Shown here: positions 14,700 to 23,027 of the stretch, in pieces
Numbering within the stretch: the first letter of the stretch is position 1
Layout of the letters: each line of letters opens with the position of its first letter
Source of the DNA: JBBRHF01 sp038223055
GTDB lineage: Bacteria; Actinomycetota; Actinomycetes; JACCUZ01
Assembly: GCA_038223055.1 (NCBI GenBank)
Contig: JBBRHF010000016.1
Location: forward strand, 1 to 35,928
DNA length: 35,928 nt
Reading direction: 5' to 3'
Notes under the pieces: model-generated
What the model was told of the DNA's origin: nothing
Database searches by the model: none
Seen by the model: the letters and a program-made list of their open reading frames with translations, nothing else
Made by a program: the position numbers and the translations under genes

Positions 14700-15655
14700 G
14701 CAGCCCCGCCACCTCCGCCACCGAGCGGCTGTCCCGGCTGCTGGCGATGGTGCCCTACCTGCTGCGCCGCCAGGGCATCCCGCTGCTCGAGGCGGCCCGG
14801 CAGTTTGCCATCAGCGAGGACGAGCTCGTCAAAGACCTCGAGCTGCTCTTCGTGTGCGGGACGCCCGGCCACCTGCCCGACGACCTGATCGAGGCCGAGT
14901 GGGACAGCGGCGAGGTCTATCTCGGCAACGCCGACGCGATCGCCCGGCCGCTGCGCCTCGGCGTGGACGAGGCGCTCGCGCTGATCGTGGGTCTGCGCAC
15001 GCTCGCCGAGGTGCCCGGCCTGCATGACCGCGACGCCTTGGAGCGCACCCGCGCCAAGCTCGAGTCGGCCGCGGGCGACGCGGCGCGCTCCAGCGCGCAG
15101 GTGCAGGTTCAGGTCGAGGGCGAGGCCGACGTCCTCGCGGTCGCCCGGCGGGCGCTGTCGGCCAAGCGCCGGCTGCACCTGACCTACTTCGTGCCGACGC
15201 GCGACGAGACGACCGAGCGCGACGTCGACCCGATACGGGTGCTGATGGTCGACGGCCGCTGGTATCTCGAAGGTTGGTGCCACCGGGCCGAGGCGGTGCG
15301 GCTGTTCCGGCTCGATCGGGTCGTCGAGATCACGGCCCTCACGACACCGGCCGTGCTGCCGGAGGCGGCGGTAGCCCGCAACCTCGACGACGGGTTGTTC
15401 GTGCCCAGCCCCGAGGACACCGTGGTCACCCTCGAACTCGATCCACCGGCCCACTGGGTGGTCGACTACTACCCCGTCGAGGACGTTAAGGAGGTTGGCG
15501 ACGGCACGCTGCTGGTGCGGATCCGGGCGTCCGACGGCCGCTGGCTGCGCAGCCTCGCGCTGCGGCTGGGCGGGTCGGCGCGGATCCTCGAGCCGGCCTC
15601 GCTGGCCGACGAGGTTCAGGCCAGCGCCCGGGCCGCGCTGCGCGCGTACGCATAG
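14696..15655 (+). CDS. pafC: WYL-domain transcriptional regulator PafC
   Basis: This is a 319-aa partner of PafB. It has an N-terminal helix-turn-helix (about 8-60, with the ERLSRLLAMVPYLLRRQGIP start typical of PafC), a WYL domain with VDGRWYLEGWCHRAEAVRLF (about 181-200) and a WCX domain to the end. PafB and PafC together sense DNA damage, possibly by binding single-stranded nucleic acid through WYL. The GTG start overlaps the pafB stop by 4 nt. The length and domain order are normal. Confidence 0.93.
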   Translation: MSSPATSATERLSRLLAMVPYLLRRQGIPLLEAARQFAISEDELVKDLELLFVCGTPGHLPDDLIEAEWDSGEVYLGNADAIARPLRLGVDEALALIVGLRTLAEVPGLHDRDALERTRAKLESAAGDAARSSAQVQVQVEGEADVLAVARRALSAKRRLHLTYFVPTRDETTERDVDPIRVLMVDGRWYLEGWCHRAEAVRLFRLDRVVEITALTTPAVLPEAAVARNLDDGLFVPSPEDTVVTLELDPPAHWVVDYYPVEDVKEVGDGTLLVRIRASDGRWLRSLALRLGGSARILEPASLADEVQASARAALRAYA

Positions 15656-15814
15656 CCGCCGGCAGCTCCGGTCGCCCGATCCGGTCGGCCCGATCCATGG
15701 GACTGATCGGTCAGGGAATCTCTCAAGCCGGGCCACGTGCCTGCCGAACCACTCAGTGTCGCCGCCGTACGCGGGCGGGGGCATCAACTGGACGGCAGGC
15801 AAGGAGTTGTGGCC

Positions 15815-16147
15815 ATGACCACCATCAAGACGTCGTGCCCGGTGTGCGGCGACGTGGAGCTCACCCCTCCGCAGATGCGTCTCGTCGTGTGCTCGCGACC
15901 CGAGTGGTCGTTCTACTCCTTCGCCTGCACCGTGTGCTCCGAGGAGGTCCGCAAGCCGGCTGACGAAGAGGTCGTCGGCCTGCTCGTGTCCGGCGGTGTG
16001 CGGGCCGAGCGATGGGTCATCCCCGCCGAGGCGCTCGAGGAGCACGCCGGGCCGCCGATTAGCTACGACGACGTGCTTGATTTCGCCCTCGACCTGGACC
16101 GGATCGCGTTCGTCGCGGCCCTCATCGTGCCCCGGGTGCGCGCCTGA
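15815..16147 (+). CDS. small Cys4 protein, probable zinc ribbon
   Basis: This 110-aa protein has CPVCGD at residues 8-13 and CTVC at 38-41. The four cysteines (C8, C11, C38, C41) are spaced as in a zinc ribbon. The rest is acidic with a helical C-terminus. The ATG is preceded by AAGGAG at 15801-15806; the GTG at 15809 is too close to it. No named family is recognised; similar small proteins occur near pafC/tatA in other actinobacteria. A role in nucleic-acid or protein binding is possible but not shown. Confidence 0.7.
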   Translation: MTTIKTSCPVCGDVELTPPQMRLVVCSRPEWSFYSFACTVCSEEVRKPADEEVVGLLVSGGVRAERWVIPAEALEEHAGPPISYDDVLDFALDLDRIAFVAALIVPRVRA

Positions 16148-16205
16148 CCCGTCCTCTTGGCTGGCCGGGACCGGCGCGGGAGTCGGCCTGGCCCGACTGC
16201 CATAG

Positions 16206-16247
16206 CGTCCGAACAATCGGCGGCTATGTCGCACGCTAGTTCGGACG
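16206..16247 (-). repeat. hairpin repeat, copy 3 (inverted orientation)
   Basis: Read on the - strand this 42-bp unit is 35/42 identical to copy 2 at 9563-9604 and 34/42 to copy 1, including parts of the loop (GCGTGCG, CAT). Its arms begin and end with CGTCCGAAC and its complement. It lies in the gap between the Cys4 gene and a small membrane gene. Confidence 0.8.
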
Positions 16248-16291
16248 CTAGCGATCTGGGCGGACGCTAGCGATCTGGGCGGACGCTAGCG
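16242..16291. repeat. tandem 19-bp repeat next to hairpin copy 3
   Basis: Two exact 19-bp units (CGGACGCTAGCGATCTGGG at 16242-16260 and 16261-16279) and a partial third. The unit starts inside the right arm of the hairpin, so it appears to have grown from it. Confidence 0.85.
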
Positions 16292-16314
16292 CTGGCCGAC
16301 CTCACGGGCCGGAC

Positions 16315-16320
16315 TAGGGT
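16315..16320 (+). promoter_or_regulatory. candidate leaderless -10 hexamer (TAGGGT)
   Basis: TAGGGT ends 6 nt before the GTG of the small membrane gene at 16327, with no ribosome-binding site. Confidence 0.5.
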
Positions 16321-16326
16321 TCGTGC

Positions 16327-16542
16327 GTGACCTGGTTCTCGGTGTGGTTCGTCCTGCTCACCCTCGCGGCGACGTTGTTCGCCCTGCTCGGCGTGCGGAT
16401 GTTCCGCCAGGCTAAGGCGCTGGCCGCTGAGGTCTCGGTGGCTTCCGCGCGCCTGAACGCGGTCTCCGACGCGATCTCGAGGGCCACTACGGGCCCTGCG
16501 TGGACGCCGGAGGGGGACCAGAGGGCGCGCCACCGGGCCTGA
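16327..16542 (+). CDS. small single-pass membrane protein
   Basis: This 71-aa protein has one N-terminal membrane helix (about 3-24), an amphipathic helical segment (FRQAKALAAEVSVASARLNA) and a basic tail. It resembles small DivIVA-like or coiled-coil anchored proteins only in general shape, and no family is recognised. The GTG start is supported by the promoter-like hexamer 6 nt upstream. It sits directly upstream of tatA. Confidence 0.6.
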   Translation: MTWFSVWFVLLTLAATLFALLGVRMFRQAKALAAEVSVASARLNAVSDAISRATTGPAWTPEGDQRARHRA

Positions 16543-16590
16543 TCTGGCCCCATCTCGGGCAGTTCGCCTCGTTGGGACGCCCGGTCGGCG

Positions 16591-16596
16591 TACGAT
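16591..16596 (+). promoter_or_regulatory. candidate -10 hexamer (TACGAT) for tatAC
   Basis: TACGAT precedes tatA. A start about 7 nt downstream gives a short leader that includes GAGGAG near 16613-16618. Confidence 0.4.
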
Positions 16597-16629
16597 GCGA
16601 GGACGTCGTCAACGAGGAGACACCACGCC

Positions 16630-16902
16630 ATGCCAAACGTCAAAGGCTGGGAGATCGTGATCATCCTGGTCCTCCTCCTGGTGCTGTTCGGGGCCAAGCG
16701 CCTGCCTGATGCCGCGCGTGGGCTCGGCCGGTCGCTGCGGATCTTCAAGGCCGAGACCAAGGGGCTGCGCGACGACGACAAGGATCCGGAGGCCACGACC
16801 GCTCCGGCGCCCACCCCGACCCGTGAGATCGAGGGGACCGCCCTGCCGCGGGTGCAGCCGGCACCGCCGCGACCGGTCGAGCCCGAGACGCGCGAGCGCT
16901 GA
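16630..16902 (+). CDS. tatA: twin-arginine translocase subunit TatA
   Basis: This 90-aa protein is of the pore-forming type of the Tat pathway, which exports folded proteins. The N-terminal membrane helix (about 7-20) is followed by the FGAKRLPDAARGLGRSLRIF signature, containing the conserved FG hinge and amphipathic helix. An acidic and then Pro/Thr-rich tail follows. The start follows GAGGAG at a somewhat long distance. tatC lies 48 nt downstream and is probably on the same transcript. Confidence 0.95.
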   Translation: MPNVKGWEIVIILVLLLVLFGAKRLPDAARGLGRSLRIFKAETKGLRDDDKDPEATTAPAPTPTREIEGTALPRVQPAPPRPVEPETRER

Positions 16903-16950
16903 CCGGCCCCCGACCATCCGCCCCGCGACCCGTCGCCCACCCATGCAGCC

Positions 16951-17868
16951 GTGAGCACGTCCGTGCTGCGCCGGCGCCGGCCGAAGCGGTCCGCTCGATC
17001 GTCGGGTGATCCCGAGGGGCGGATGCCCCTGATGGACCATCTGCGCGAGCTGCGCCGGCGGATGGTGGTCTGCATCCTGGCACTCGTGCCGGGCGTCGTG
17101 CTCGGCTGGCTTTACTACGACACGTTGGTCCGCTGGCTGTCGGCGCCCATCTGCGACATCCAGGTCGCTGGTCCGCCCGTCACCAACGGCAGTTGCGGCC
17201 CCCTCATCATCAACGGGCTGCTCGGGCCGTTCAACCTGCAGGTCAAGGTGGCCCTGGCGGCGGGACTGGTGATCGCGAGCCCGGTGTGGCTGGGGCAGCT
17301 GTGGGGCTTCGTGACCCCCGGGCTGCACCGCAACGAGCGCCGGTGGACTGCCGCGGTCATCGCCGCCGGCGTCCCGCTTTTCGTCGCGGGCGGGGCGCTG
17401 TGCTACTGGATCCTGCCTCGGGCCACCAAGCTGCTGCTCGGCTTCACGCCCGCGCAGATCGGCAGCCTGGTCGACTTCAACGAGTACCTCTCGATCGTGC
17501 TGCGGCTGATGCTGGTGTTCGGGCTCGCCTTCGAAGTGCCGGTCTTCGTGGTGCTGCTCAACCTCACCGGCATCCTCAGCGCGCGGCGGCTGGCCAGTTG
17601 GTGGCGCTACATCGTGTTCGGTGTCTTCGTGTTCGCGGCGGTGGCCACCCCGACCGGCGACCCGTTCACCATGACCGCCCTCGCGGCGCCGCTGTGCGTG
17701 CTGATCCTGGTGTCCTATCTGATCTGCCGGGTCAACGACGGCCGGCGCGGCCGGCGCGACATCGACTACGCCGATCTGGACGACGACGAGATCAGCCCGC
17801 TGGACCGGACGCCTCCGGTGACCAGGCCGCTCGATGACCGGCCGAGCGATCTGGACGACATCTCCTGA
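16951..17868 (+). CDS. tatC: twin-arginine translocase subunit TatC
   Basis: TatC is the six-helix membrane protein that recognises the RR signal peptide. The 305-aa sequence has the N-terminal MPLMDHLRELRRRMV motif (conserved HLxELR), the FNEYLSIVLRLMLVFGLAFE region and a last helix pair before VATPTGDPFT. The basic N-terminus and the acidic cytoplasmic C-tail are extended, as is usual in actinobacteria. GTG was chosen because it gives the family start. The lipid kinase gene follows 8 nt after the stop. Confidence 0.95.
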   Translation: MSTSVLRRRRPKRSARSSGDPEGRMPLMDHLRELRRRMVVCILALVPGVVLGWLYYDTLVRWLSAPICDIQVAGPPVTNGSCGPLIINGLLGPFNLQVKVALAAGLVIASPVWLGQLWGFVTPGLHRNERRWTAAVIAAGVPLFVAGGALCYWILPRATKLLLGFTPAQIGSLVDFNEYLSIVLRLMLVFGLAFEVPVFVVLLNLTGILSARRLASWWRYIVFGVFVFAAVATPTGDPFTMTALAAPLCVLILVSYLICRVNDGRRGRRDIDYADLDDDEISPLDRTPPVTRPLDDRPSDLDDIS

Positions 17869-17876
17869 GGCGACGG

Positions 17877-18779
17877 GTGGTCCTGCTGGCCAACCCGACC
17901 GCCGGGGGCGGGCGAGGGGGGCGCCTCGTAGGGCTGGTCGCCGCCCTGCTGCGCGCGCAGGGGACCGGCGTCGAGGTGGTGTCCGGCCGGGACACCGACG
18001 ACGCCTTCGACCTGCTGCGCGCCGCGGTCGAACCGGGAGTCGACCAGGGGGCCGACGCGGTCGTGGCGCTGGGCGGCGACGGGCTGGTCAACCTGGCCGT
18101 CCAGGTCGTCGCGGAAACCGAGATCGCGCTGGGCATCGTCGCGGCCGGCACCGGCAACGACGTGGCCCGCGCCCTTGGGCTGCCGCTCGGCGACCCGGTC
18201 GCCGCCGTGGACGTCATCCTCAAGGCCATCGGCTCGGGGCAGGTCCGCCGGGTCGACGCCGGCCGCGCGGCCGGCCGGTGGTTCGCCGGGGTGCTCAGCT
18301 CCGGCTTCGACTCGATGGTCAACGAGCGGGCCAACCGGATGCGCTGGCCTCGTGGCCCGGCGCGCTACAACGTGGCGATCGCAGCCGAGCTGCGCACGTT
18401 CCGCCCGGTGCCCTATCTCCTCGAGCTCGACGGGGTGCGCTGGGAGACCGAAGCGATGCTGGTGGCGGTCGGCAACGGCTCGTCGTACGGCGGGGGCATG
18501 CGCATCTGCCCCGGCGCCGACCTCGCCGACGGCCTGTTCGACGTCAGCGTGCTCGGCCCCATCGGCACGGCCGAGTTCGTCCGGATGTTCCCGAGCGTCT
18601 ACTCCGGGCGCCACGTCGAGCACCCCGCCCTGACGGTGCGCCGGGCCCGCGAGGTCTCGCTCGTCGCGCGGGGCGTCACGGCCTACGCCGACGGCGAGCG
18701 GATCTCCGCGCTGCCAGTCACCTGCGAGGTCGTGCCGGGCGCCCTGAACGTGCTCGCACCGGTGATCGGCGCCCCGTAG
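17877..18779 (+). CDS. diacylglycerol kinase-like lipid kinase
   Basis: This 300-aa protein is of the DAGK catalytic (YegS/DgkB) family. It starts with the nucleotide-loop motif NPTAGGGRGG and has the catalytic GGDGLVNLA (GGDG, about 60-65), GIVAAGTGNDVARALG and GNGSSYGGGM. It should phosphorylate diacylglycerol or a related lipid at the membrane. The lipid substrate cannot be told from sequence. It begins 8 nt after tatC and ends at the start of the helicase gene, so a tatAC-dagK transcript is likely. Confidence 0.9.
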   Translation: MVLLANPTAGGGRGGRLVGLVAALLRAQGTGVEVVSGRDTDDAFDLLRAAVEPGVDQGADAVVALGGDGLVNLAVQVVAETEIALGIVAAGTGNDVARALGLPLGDPVAAVDVILKAIGSGQVRRVDAGRAAGRWFAGVLSSGFDSMVNERANRMRWPRGPARYNVAIAAELRTFRPVPYLLELDGVRWETEAMLVAVGNGSSYGGGMRICPGADLADGLFDVSVLGPIGTAEFVRMFPSVYSGRHVEHPALTVRRAREVSLVARGVTAYADGERISALPVTCEVVPGALNVLAPVIGAP

Positions 18780-18782
18780 ATT
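18777..18782 (+). promoter_or_regulatory. candidate leaderless -10 hexamer (TAGATT) for helY
   Basis: TAGATT begins with the TAG stop of the lipid kinase gene and lies 7 nt before the helicase GTG. Confidence 0.45.
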
Positions 18783-18789
18783 GGGCCGG

Positions 18790-21591
18790 GTGACCAGCCC
18801 GGCCGAGCGCTACGCGTCCGCCCGGCGGCGGCAGGCCCTGCTGGCTGGTAGCGCTGCCGTGCGGGCTGACAGGAGCACCGCCAGGAGCGCCGTCGACGGC
18901 GAGCTCACCCGCTTCGCCGCCGGCTATCCGTTCGGTCTGGACCCGTTTCAGGTCCGGGCGTGCGAGGCCCTGGATGCCGGCAACGGGGTGCTGGTCGCCG
19001 CGCCGACCGGGGCTGGCAAGACCGTGGTCGGGGAGTTCGCGGTGCACCTGGCCCTGGCCGAGGGCCGCAAGTGCTTCTACACGACCCCGATCAAGGCGCT
19101 GTCCAACCAGAAGTACGCCGACCTGGTCCGCCGCCACGGGGCGGCCAGCATCGGGCTGCTCACCGGAGACAACAGCGTCAACGGCGAGGCGCCAGTGGTC
19201 GTGATGACCACCGAGGTGCTGCGCAACATGCTCTACGCCGGCTCGCCGACCCTGCGCGGCCTGGGCTACGTCGTGATGGACGAGGTCCACTACCTGTCCG
19301 ACCGCTTCCGCGGGGCGGTCTGGGAGGAGGTGATCATCCACCTAGCGGAGTCGGTGCGGCTGGTGTCCCTGTCCGCCACGGTCAGCAACGCCGAGGAGTT
19401 CGGCGACTGGCTGGTCACCGTGCGCGGCAACACGGTCGTCATCGTCGAGGAGCACCGCCCGGTGCCGCTGTGGCAGCACGTCATGGTCGGGCGCCGGCTG
19501 CTGGACCTGTTCGTCGAGGACGACGCCGGCCGCCCCCCCCAGGGGCCGGCGGAGGTCAATCCGGAGCTCGTGCGGCTGTCTCGGGAGGCGCATCGCTTCG
19601 ACCGGACCGGTGAGCGACGATCCCGCCGCGGCGGTCACCGGCCGCGGCGGGCCGACACGGCCAGCCGGCCGGAGGTCGTCGAGCGGCTCGACGCCGAGGG
19701 ATTGCTCCCGGTGATCGCGTTCATCTTCAGCCGGGCCGGCTGCGACGCCGCCGTGGCCCAGTGCCTCCGCTCCGGCGCCCGGCTGCTCGGGCCCGCCGAG
19801 CGGGACACGGTCCGCCGCCACGTCGAGGCGCGCTGCGCGGAGATCCCGCACGAGGACCTGGCCGTGCTCGGCTACCACGAGTGGCTGGAAGGTCTCGAGC
19901 GTGGCGTCGCCGCCCACCACGCCGGCATGCTGCCCACGTTCAAAGAGGTCGTCGAAGAGCTGTTCGGCCAGGGCCTGGTCAAGGCGGTGTTCGCGACCGA
20001 GACGCTGGCTTTGGGCATCAACATGCCGGCCCGCTCGGTGGTGCTGGAGAAGCTGTCGAAGTGGAACGGCGAGAGCCACGCCGACATCACGCCGGGGGAG
20101 TACACCCAGCTCACCGGCCGGGCCGGCCGGCGCGGCATCGACGTCGAGGGTCACGCCGTCGTGCTCTGGGCACCCGGCGTGGACCCGGGCGCGCTGGCCG
20201 GGCTGGCCTCGACCCGCACCTATCCGTTGCGGTCCAGCTTCCGCCCGTCCTACAACATGGCCGTCAACCTGGTGGGCCAGGTCGGGCGCGCGCGCGCCCG
20301 GGAGATGCTCGAGTCCTCGTTCGCGCAGTTCCAGGCTGACCGCGCCGTGGTCGGCCTGGCCCGGCAGGTGCGCCGCCACGAGCAGGCGATGGCGGGATAC
20401 CGGGCGGCGATGCTCTGCCACCTGGGCGACTTTGCCTCCTACGCCGAGCTGCGCCGGGCGCTCACCGGCCGGGAGGCCGAGCTGTCTCGCCGGGGAGCCG
20501 CCAACCAGCGCGCGGCCGCCGCGGCGGCGTTGGAGCGGCTGCGGCCCGGCGACGTTATCCGGGTGCCCGCGGGCCGCCGGGCCGGGCTGGCGGTGGTCCT
20601 TGACCCCGGCCTCGCCGGGGGGCTCGAGGGACCGCGGCCCACCGTGCTGACCGCGGATCGGCAGGTGCGCCGTCTGTCGATCACGGACTTCCCCGGCCCG
20701 GTGGAGGCCCTGACGCGGCTGCGCATCCCCAAGACATTCAACCCGCGCAACCCAGCCCAGCGCCGCGACCTCGCCTCGACGCTGCGCAACACCGGCCTGC
20801 ACGACTCCCCCCGCGGTGGGCGGCGGCGGGTTGGCGGTGGCGACGGCGACACCGGCGACACCGCCGGGCGGGCCGATCTTGCCCGGCTGCGCGACGCGCT
20901 GCGCGCCCACCCCTGCCACGGCTGCGCCGACCGCGAGGACCACGCCAGGTGGGCCGAGCGCGCGTGGCGGCTGCAGTGCGAGACCGAGACGCTGCAGCGG
21001 CGGATGAGCACCCGCACCCACACGATCTCGCGCACCTTCGACCGCATCTGCGCGCTGCTCGAGGAGCTCGGCTACCTCGACGGGGACCGCGTCACCCCGG
21101 CTGGGCGCCAGCTCGCCGCGATCTACACCGAGCTCGACCTGGTCACCGCCGAGTGCCTGCGCTCCGGGGTGTGGTCGGGGCTGTCCGCGCCCGAGCTCGC
21201 GGCCTGCGTCTCGGCCCTGGTCTACGAGTCGCGCCAGCCCGAGGACGGCACCTCGCCGCGGCTGCCCGGCGGACCCGCGCGCGACGCGTTGGCCGAGATG
21301 GTGCGCGCCTGGGCCACCCTGGAGGAGCGCGAGAAGGATCACCGGGTGCCCAGCGCCCGGGGGCCCGACGTCGGCTTCGCCTGGGCGGCCTACCGCTGGG
21401 CGTCGGGGCACCGGCTCGAGGCGGTCCTGGCCGACGCCGACATGGCGGCCGGGGACTTCGTGCGCTGGACCAAGCAGCTGATCGACCTGCTGGGGCAGGT
21501 CGCCGACGCGTCCCACGCCGTCGGCCGGACCGCCCGGTCCGCTGCCGACCTGCTGCGCCGTGGGGTCGTGGCATATTCGTCCGTCGCCTGA
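18790..21591 (+). CDS. helY: Ski2-like superfamily 2 RNA helicase HelY
   Basis: This 933-aa DExH-box helicase is similar in size and layout to mycobacterial HelY. It has the Walker A region APTGAGKT (about 73-80), TTPIKALSNQKY (motif Ia), DEVHYLSDRFRG (motif II, DEVH), LSATVSNAEEFGDW (motif III) and QLTGRAGRRGID (motif VI). A C-terminal half with a winged-helix/DSHCT-type domain follows. Such proteins unwind structured RNA during turnover. The GTG at 18790 was chosen over the in-frame TTG at 18781, because the hexamer TAGATT lies directly before it. Confidence 0.93.
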   Translation: MTSPAERYASARRRQALLAGSAAVRADRSTARSAVDGELTRFAAGYPFGLDPFQVRACEALDAGNGVLVAAPTGAGKTVVGEFAVHLALAEGRKCFYTTPIKALSNQKYADLVRRHGAASIGLLTGDNSVNGEAPVVVMTTEVLRNMLYAGSPTLRGLGYVVMDEVHYLSDRFRGAVWEEVIIHLAESVRLVSLSATVSNAEEFGDWLVTVRGNTVVIVEEHRPVPLWQHVMVGRRLLDLFVEDDAGRPPQGPAEVNPELVRLSREAHRFDRTGERRSRRGGHRPRRADTASRPEVVERLDAEGLLPVIAFIFSRAGCDAAVAQCLRSGARLLGPAERDTVRRHVEARCAEIPHEDLAVLGYHEWLEGLERGVAAHHAGMLPTFKEVVEELFGQGLVKAVFATETLALGINMPARSVVLEKLSKWNGESHADITPGEYTQLTGRAGRRGIDVEGHAVVLWAPGVDPGALAGLASTRTYPLRSSFRPSYNMAVNLVGQVGRARAREMLESSFAQFQADRAVVGLARQVRRHEQAMAGYRAAMLCHLGDFASYAELRRALTGREAELSRRGAANQRAAAAAALERLRPGDVIRVPAGRRAGLAVVLDPGLAGGLEGPRPTVLTADRQVRRLSITDFPGPVEALTRLRIPKTFNPRNPAQRRDLASTLRNTGLHDSPRGGRRRVGGGDGDTGDTAGRADLARLRDALRAHPCHGCADREDHARWAERAWRLQCETETLQRRMSTRTHTISRTFDRICALLEELGYLDGDRVTPAGRQLAAIYTELDLVTAECLRSGVWSGLSAPELAACVSALVYESRQPEDGTSPRLPGGPARDALAEMVRAWATLEEREKDHRVPSARGPDVGFAWAAYRWASGHRLEAVLADADMAAGDFVRWTKQLIDLLGQVADASHAVGRTARSAADLLRRGVVAYSSVA

Positions 21592-21616
21592 CCTGTCCCT
21601 CGGACCACTTTCGGTT

Positions 21617-21622
21617 TAGCGT
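21617..21622 (+). promoter_or_regulatory. candidate leaderless -10 hexamer (TAGCGT)
   Basis: TAGCGT lies 6 nt before the GTG at 21629. No ribosome-binding site is present. Confidence 0.45.
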
Positions 21623-21628
21623 GGCGGC

Positions 21629-22054
21629 GTGCCAGCGCTCGTGCGACACCAGCCCAAGCGATACGCGGCGCCGCAGTTCACGGTGCCCTGGTGGGAGGCA
21701 ACGGTCGCCTACCTCCTGCTGGCCCCCGGCGTGCTGACCTGGCCGCTGGGGCTGATCCTCTACCTCACCCAGTCGGCCTGCACCGGCAGCACCGCCGAGC
21801 AGTGCTCCGGTGCCTCGCTGGTGTCCACGACCGGCTCGATGACCGGGATCCACCACACGGTGCTGGCGCTCTACCTGCTTGCTTTCCTCGGCGCGACGGC
21901 CACCCAGCTGACCGTCCGCAAGCTGCACTTCGGCATCGTCTGGTCCATCGCGGCGTTCACACTCGTGGCCAGCCTGCTCGCAGTCGCGGTGATCATGGGC
22001 TGGGCCGACACCCCGTGGGGCGGGCTCTACGACCCGACGCGATCCACCCGGTGA
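21629..22054 (+). CDS. membrane protein with about three helices
   Basis: This 141-aa hydrophobic protein has predicted membrane helices at about 24-46, 72-92 and 100-124, with an extracytoplasmic loop after helix 1 that contains two Cys (SACTGSTAEQCSG). The Cys pair could form a disulfide. No family is recognised. The last 28 nt overlap the end of the convergent exonuclease gene, so the two mRNAs are complementary at their 3' ends. Confidence 0.7.
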   Translation: MPALVRHQPKRYAAPQFTVPWWEATVAYLLLAPGVLTWPLGLILYLTQSACTGSTAEQCSGASLVSTTGSMTGIHHTVLALYLLAFLGATATQLTVRKLHFGIVWSIAAFTLVASLLAVAVIMGWADTPWGGLYDPTRSTR

Positions 22055-22965
22055 GCCGCCGCTAGCGCGGCCAGCACCCGGTTGAGGGGGCTGTCCAGGC
22101 CCCACCGTTTCGACAGCTCCAGCAGCCGGTCCGGGTCGGCGGGGGAGACGGGCAGCGCGTCGTCGTACGACGGGAGGGGGACGTCGCACTCGACCCGCAC
22201 CACCACCTCGGCCGCCGCGAGGTAGTCCCGGGCGCGCTCCAGTTTGAGGCGGGCGCCGGCCGGCATGTCGGTCGCCCCCTCGTCCAGAGCTCGGAGCAGC
22301 GCCGCAAGGCTGCCGTAGCGGCTGATCAGCGTGGCGGCGGTCTTGTCCCCGACGCCGGGCACGCCGGGCAGCCCGTCGCTCGGATCGCCGCGCAGGGTGG
22401 CGAAGTCGGCGTAGGCCCGGCCGGGGATGGCGTACTTCTCGCTGACCTTGGCCTCGTCGACGACCTCGTGCCGCCCGACCCCGCGGGCGGTGTAGAGCAC
22501 CCGCACGCTGCGGGCGTCGTCGACCAGCTGAAACAGGTCGCGGTCACCGGTGACCACGTCGACCGGGATCGTTGCGCGGGTCGCCAGGGTGCCGAGGACG
22601 TCGTCCGCCTCGAAACCCGCCACGCCGAAGACGGGGATCCCGAGGGCTCGCAGCACCGCCTCGATGACCGGCACCTGCGGGCTGAGCGCGTCGGGCACCT
22701 CCTCCTCGCCCTCGACCGCCACCCGATGAGCCTTGTACGACGGCAGCGCGGCCACCCGGAACTCCGGGCGCCAATCGGCGTCCATGCAGGCGACGAGTCG
22801 GGTGGGGGACAGGTCGGCCACCAGCCGGGCGACGAAGTCGAGCAGGCCGCGGACCGCGTTGACCGGGCTGCCGTCGGGGGCCACTATCGAGTCGGGCACG
22901 CCGTAGAAGGCGCGGAAGTACAGCGACGGCGTGTCGAGCAGGAGCAGCTTCTCGGGTCGGGTCAC
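22027..22965 (-). CDS. 5'-3' exonuclease (DNA polymerase I N-terminal-like)
   Basis: This 312-aa stand-alone flap/5'-3' exonuclease resembles the N-terminal nuclease domain of DNA polymerase I. Metal-binding acids are visible in LLLLDTPSLYFRAFYG, ACMDADWRPEFR, GFEADDVLGTLA and VVTGDRDLFQLV. The helix-hairpin-helix DNA-binding motif is GLPGVPGVGDKTAATLI. A separate copy of this type is usual in actinobacteria (Rv2090-like). The GTG start lies 62 nt from the divergent M24 peptidase start. The 3' end overlaps the convergent membrane gene by 28 nt. Confidence 0.9.
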   Translation of the reverse strand: MTRPEKLLLLDTPSLYFRAFYGVPDSIVAPDGSPVNAVRGLLDFVARLVADLSPTRLVACMDADWRPEFRVAALPSYKAHRVAVEGEEEVPDALSPQVPVIEAVLRALGIPVFGVAGFEADDVLGTLATRATIPVDVVTGDRDLFQLVDDARSVRVLYTARGVGRHEVVDEAKVSEKYAIPGRAYADFATLRGDPSDGLPGVPGVGDKTAATLISRYGSLAALLRALDEGATDMPAGARLKLERARDYLAAAEVVVRVECDVPLPSYDDALPVSPADPDRLLELSKRWGLDSPLNRVLAALAAAHRVDRVGS

Positions 22966-23014
22966 GCCGCCCAGGATGCCTCTGCCCGCCCCTGGCGTCG
23001 TCGGAGGGCCGGGC

Positions 23015-23020
23015 TACATT
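23015..23020 (+). promoter_or_regulatory. candidate leaderless -10 hexamer (TACATT)
   Basis: TACATT lies 7 nt before the M24 peptidase ATG, in the divergent gap with the exonuclease gene. Confidence 0.45.
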
Positions 23021-23027
23021 GGCGCCC

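Noticed and set aside
19342..21516. 724-codon frame antisense to helY
   Set aside because: Same phase effect; the helicase motifs are all on the + strand.
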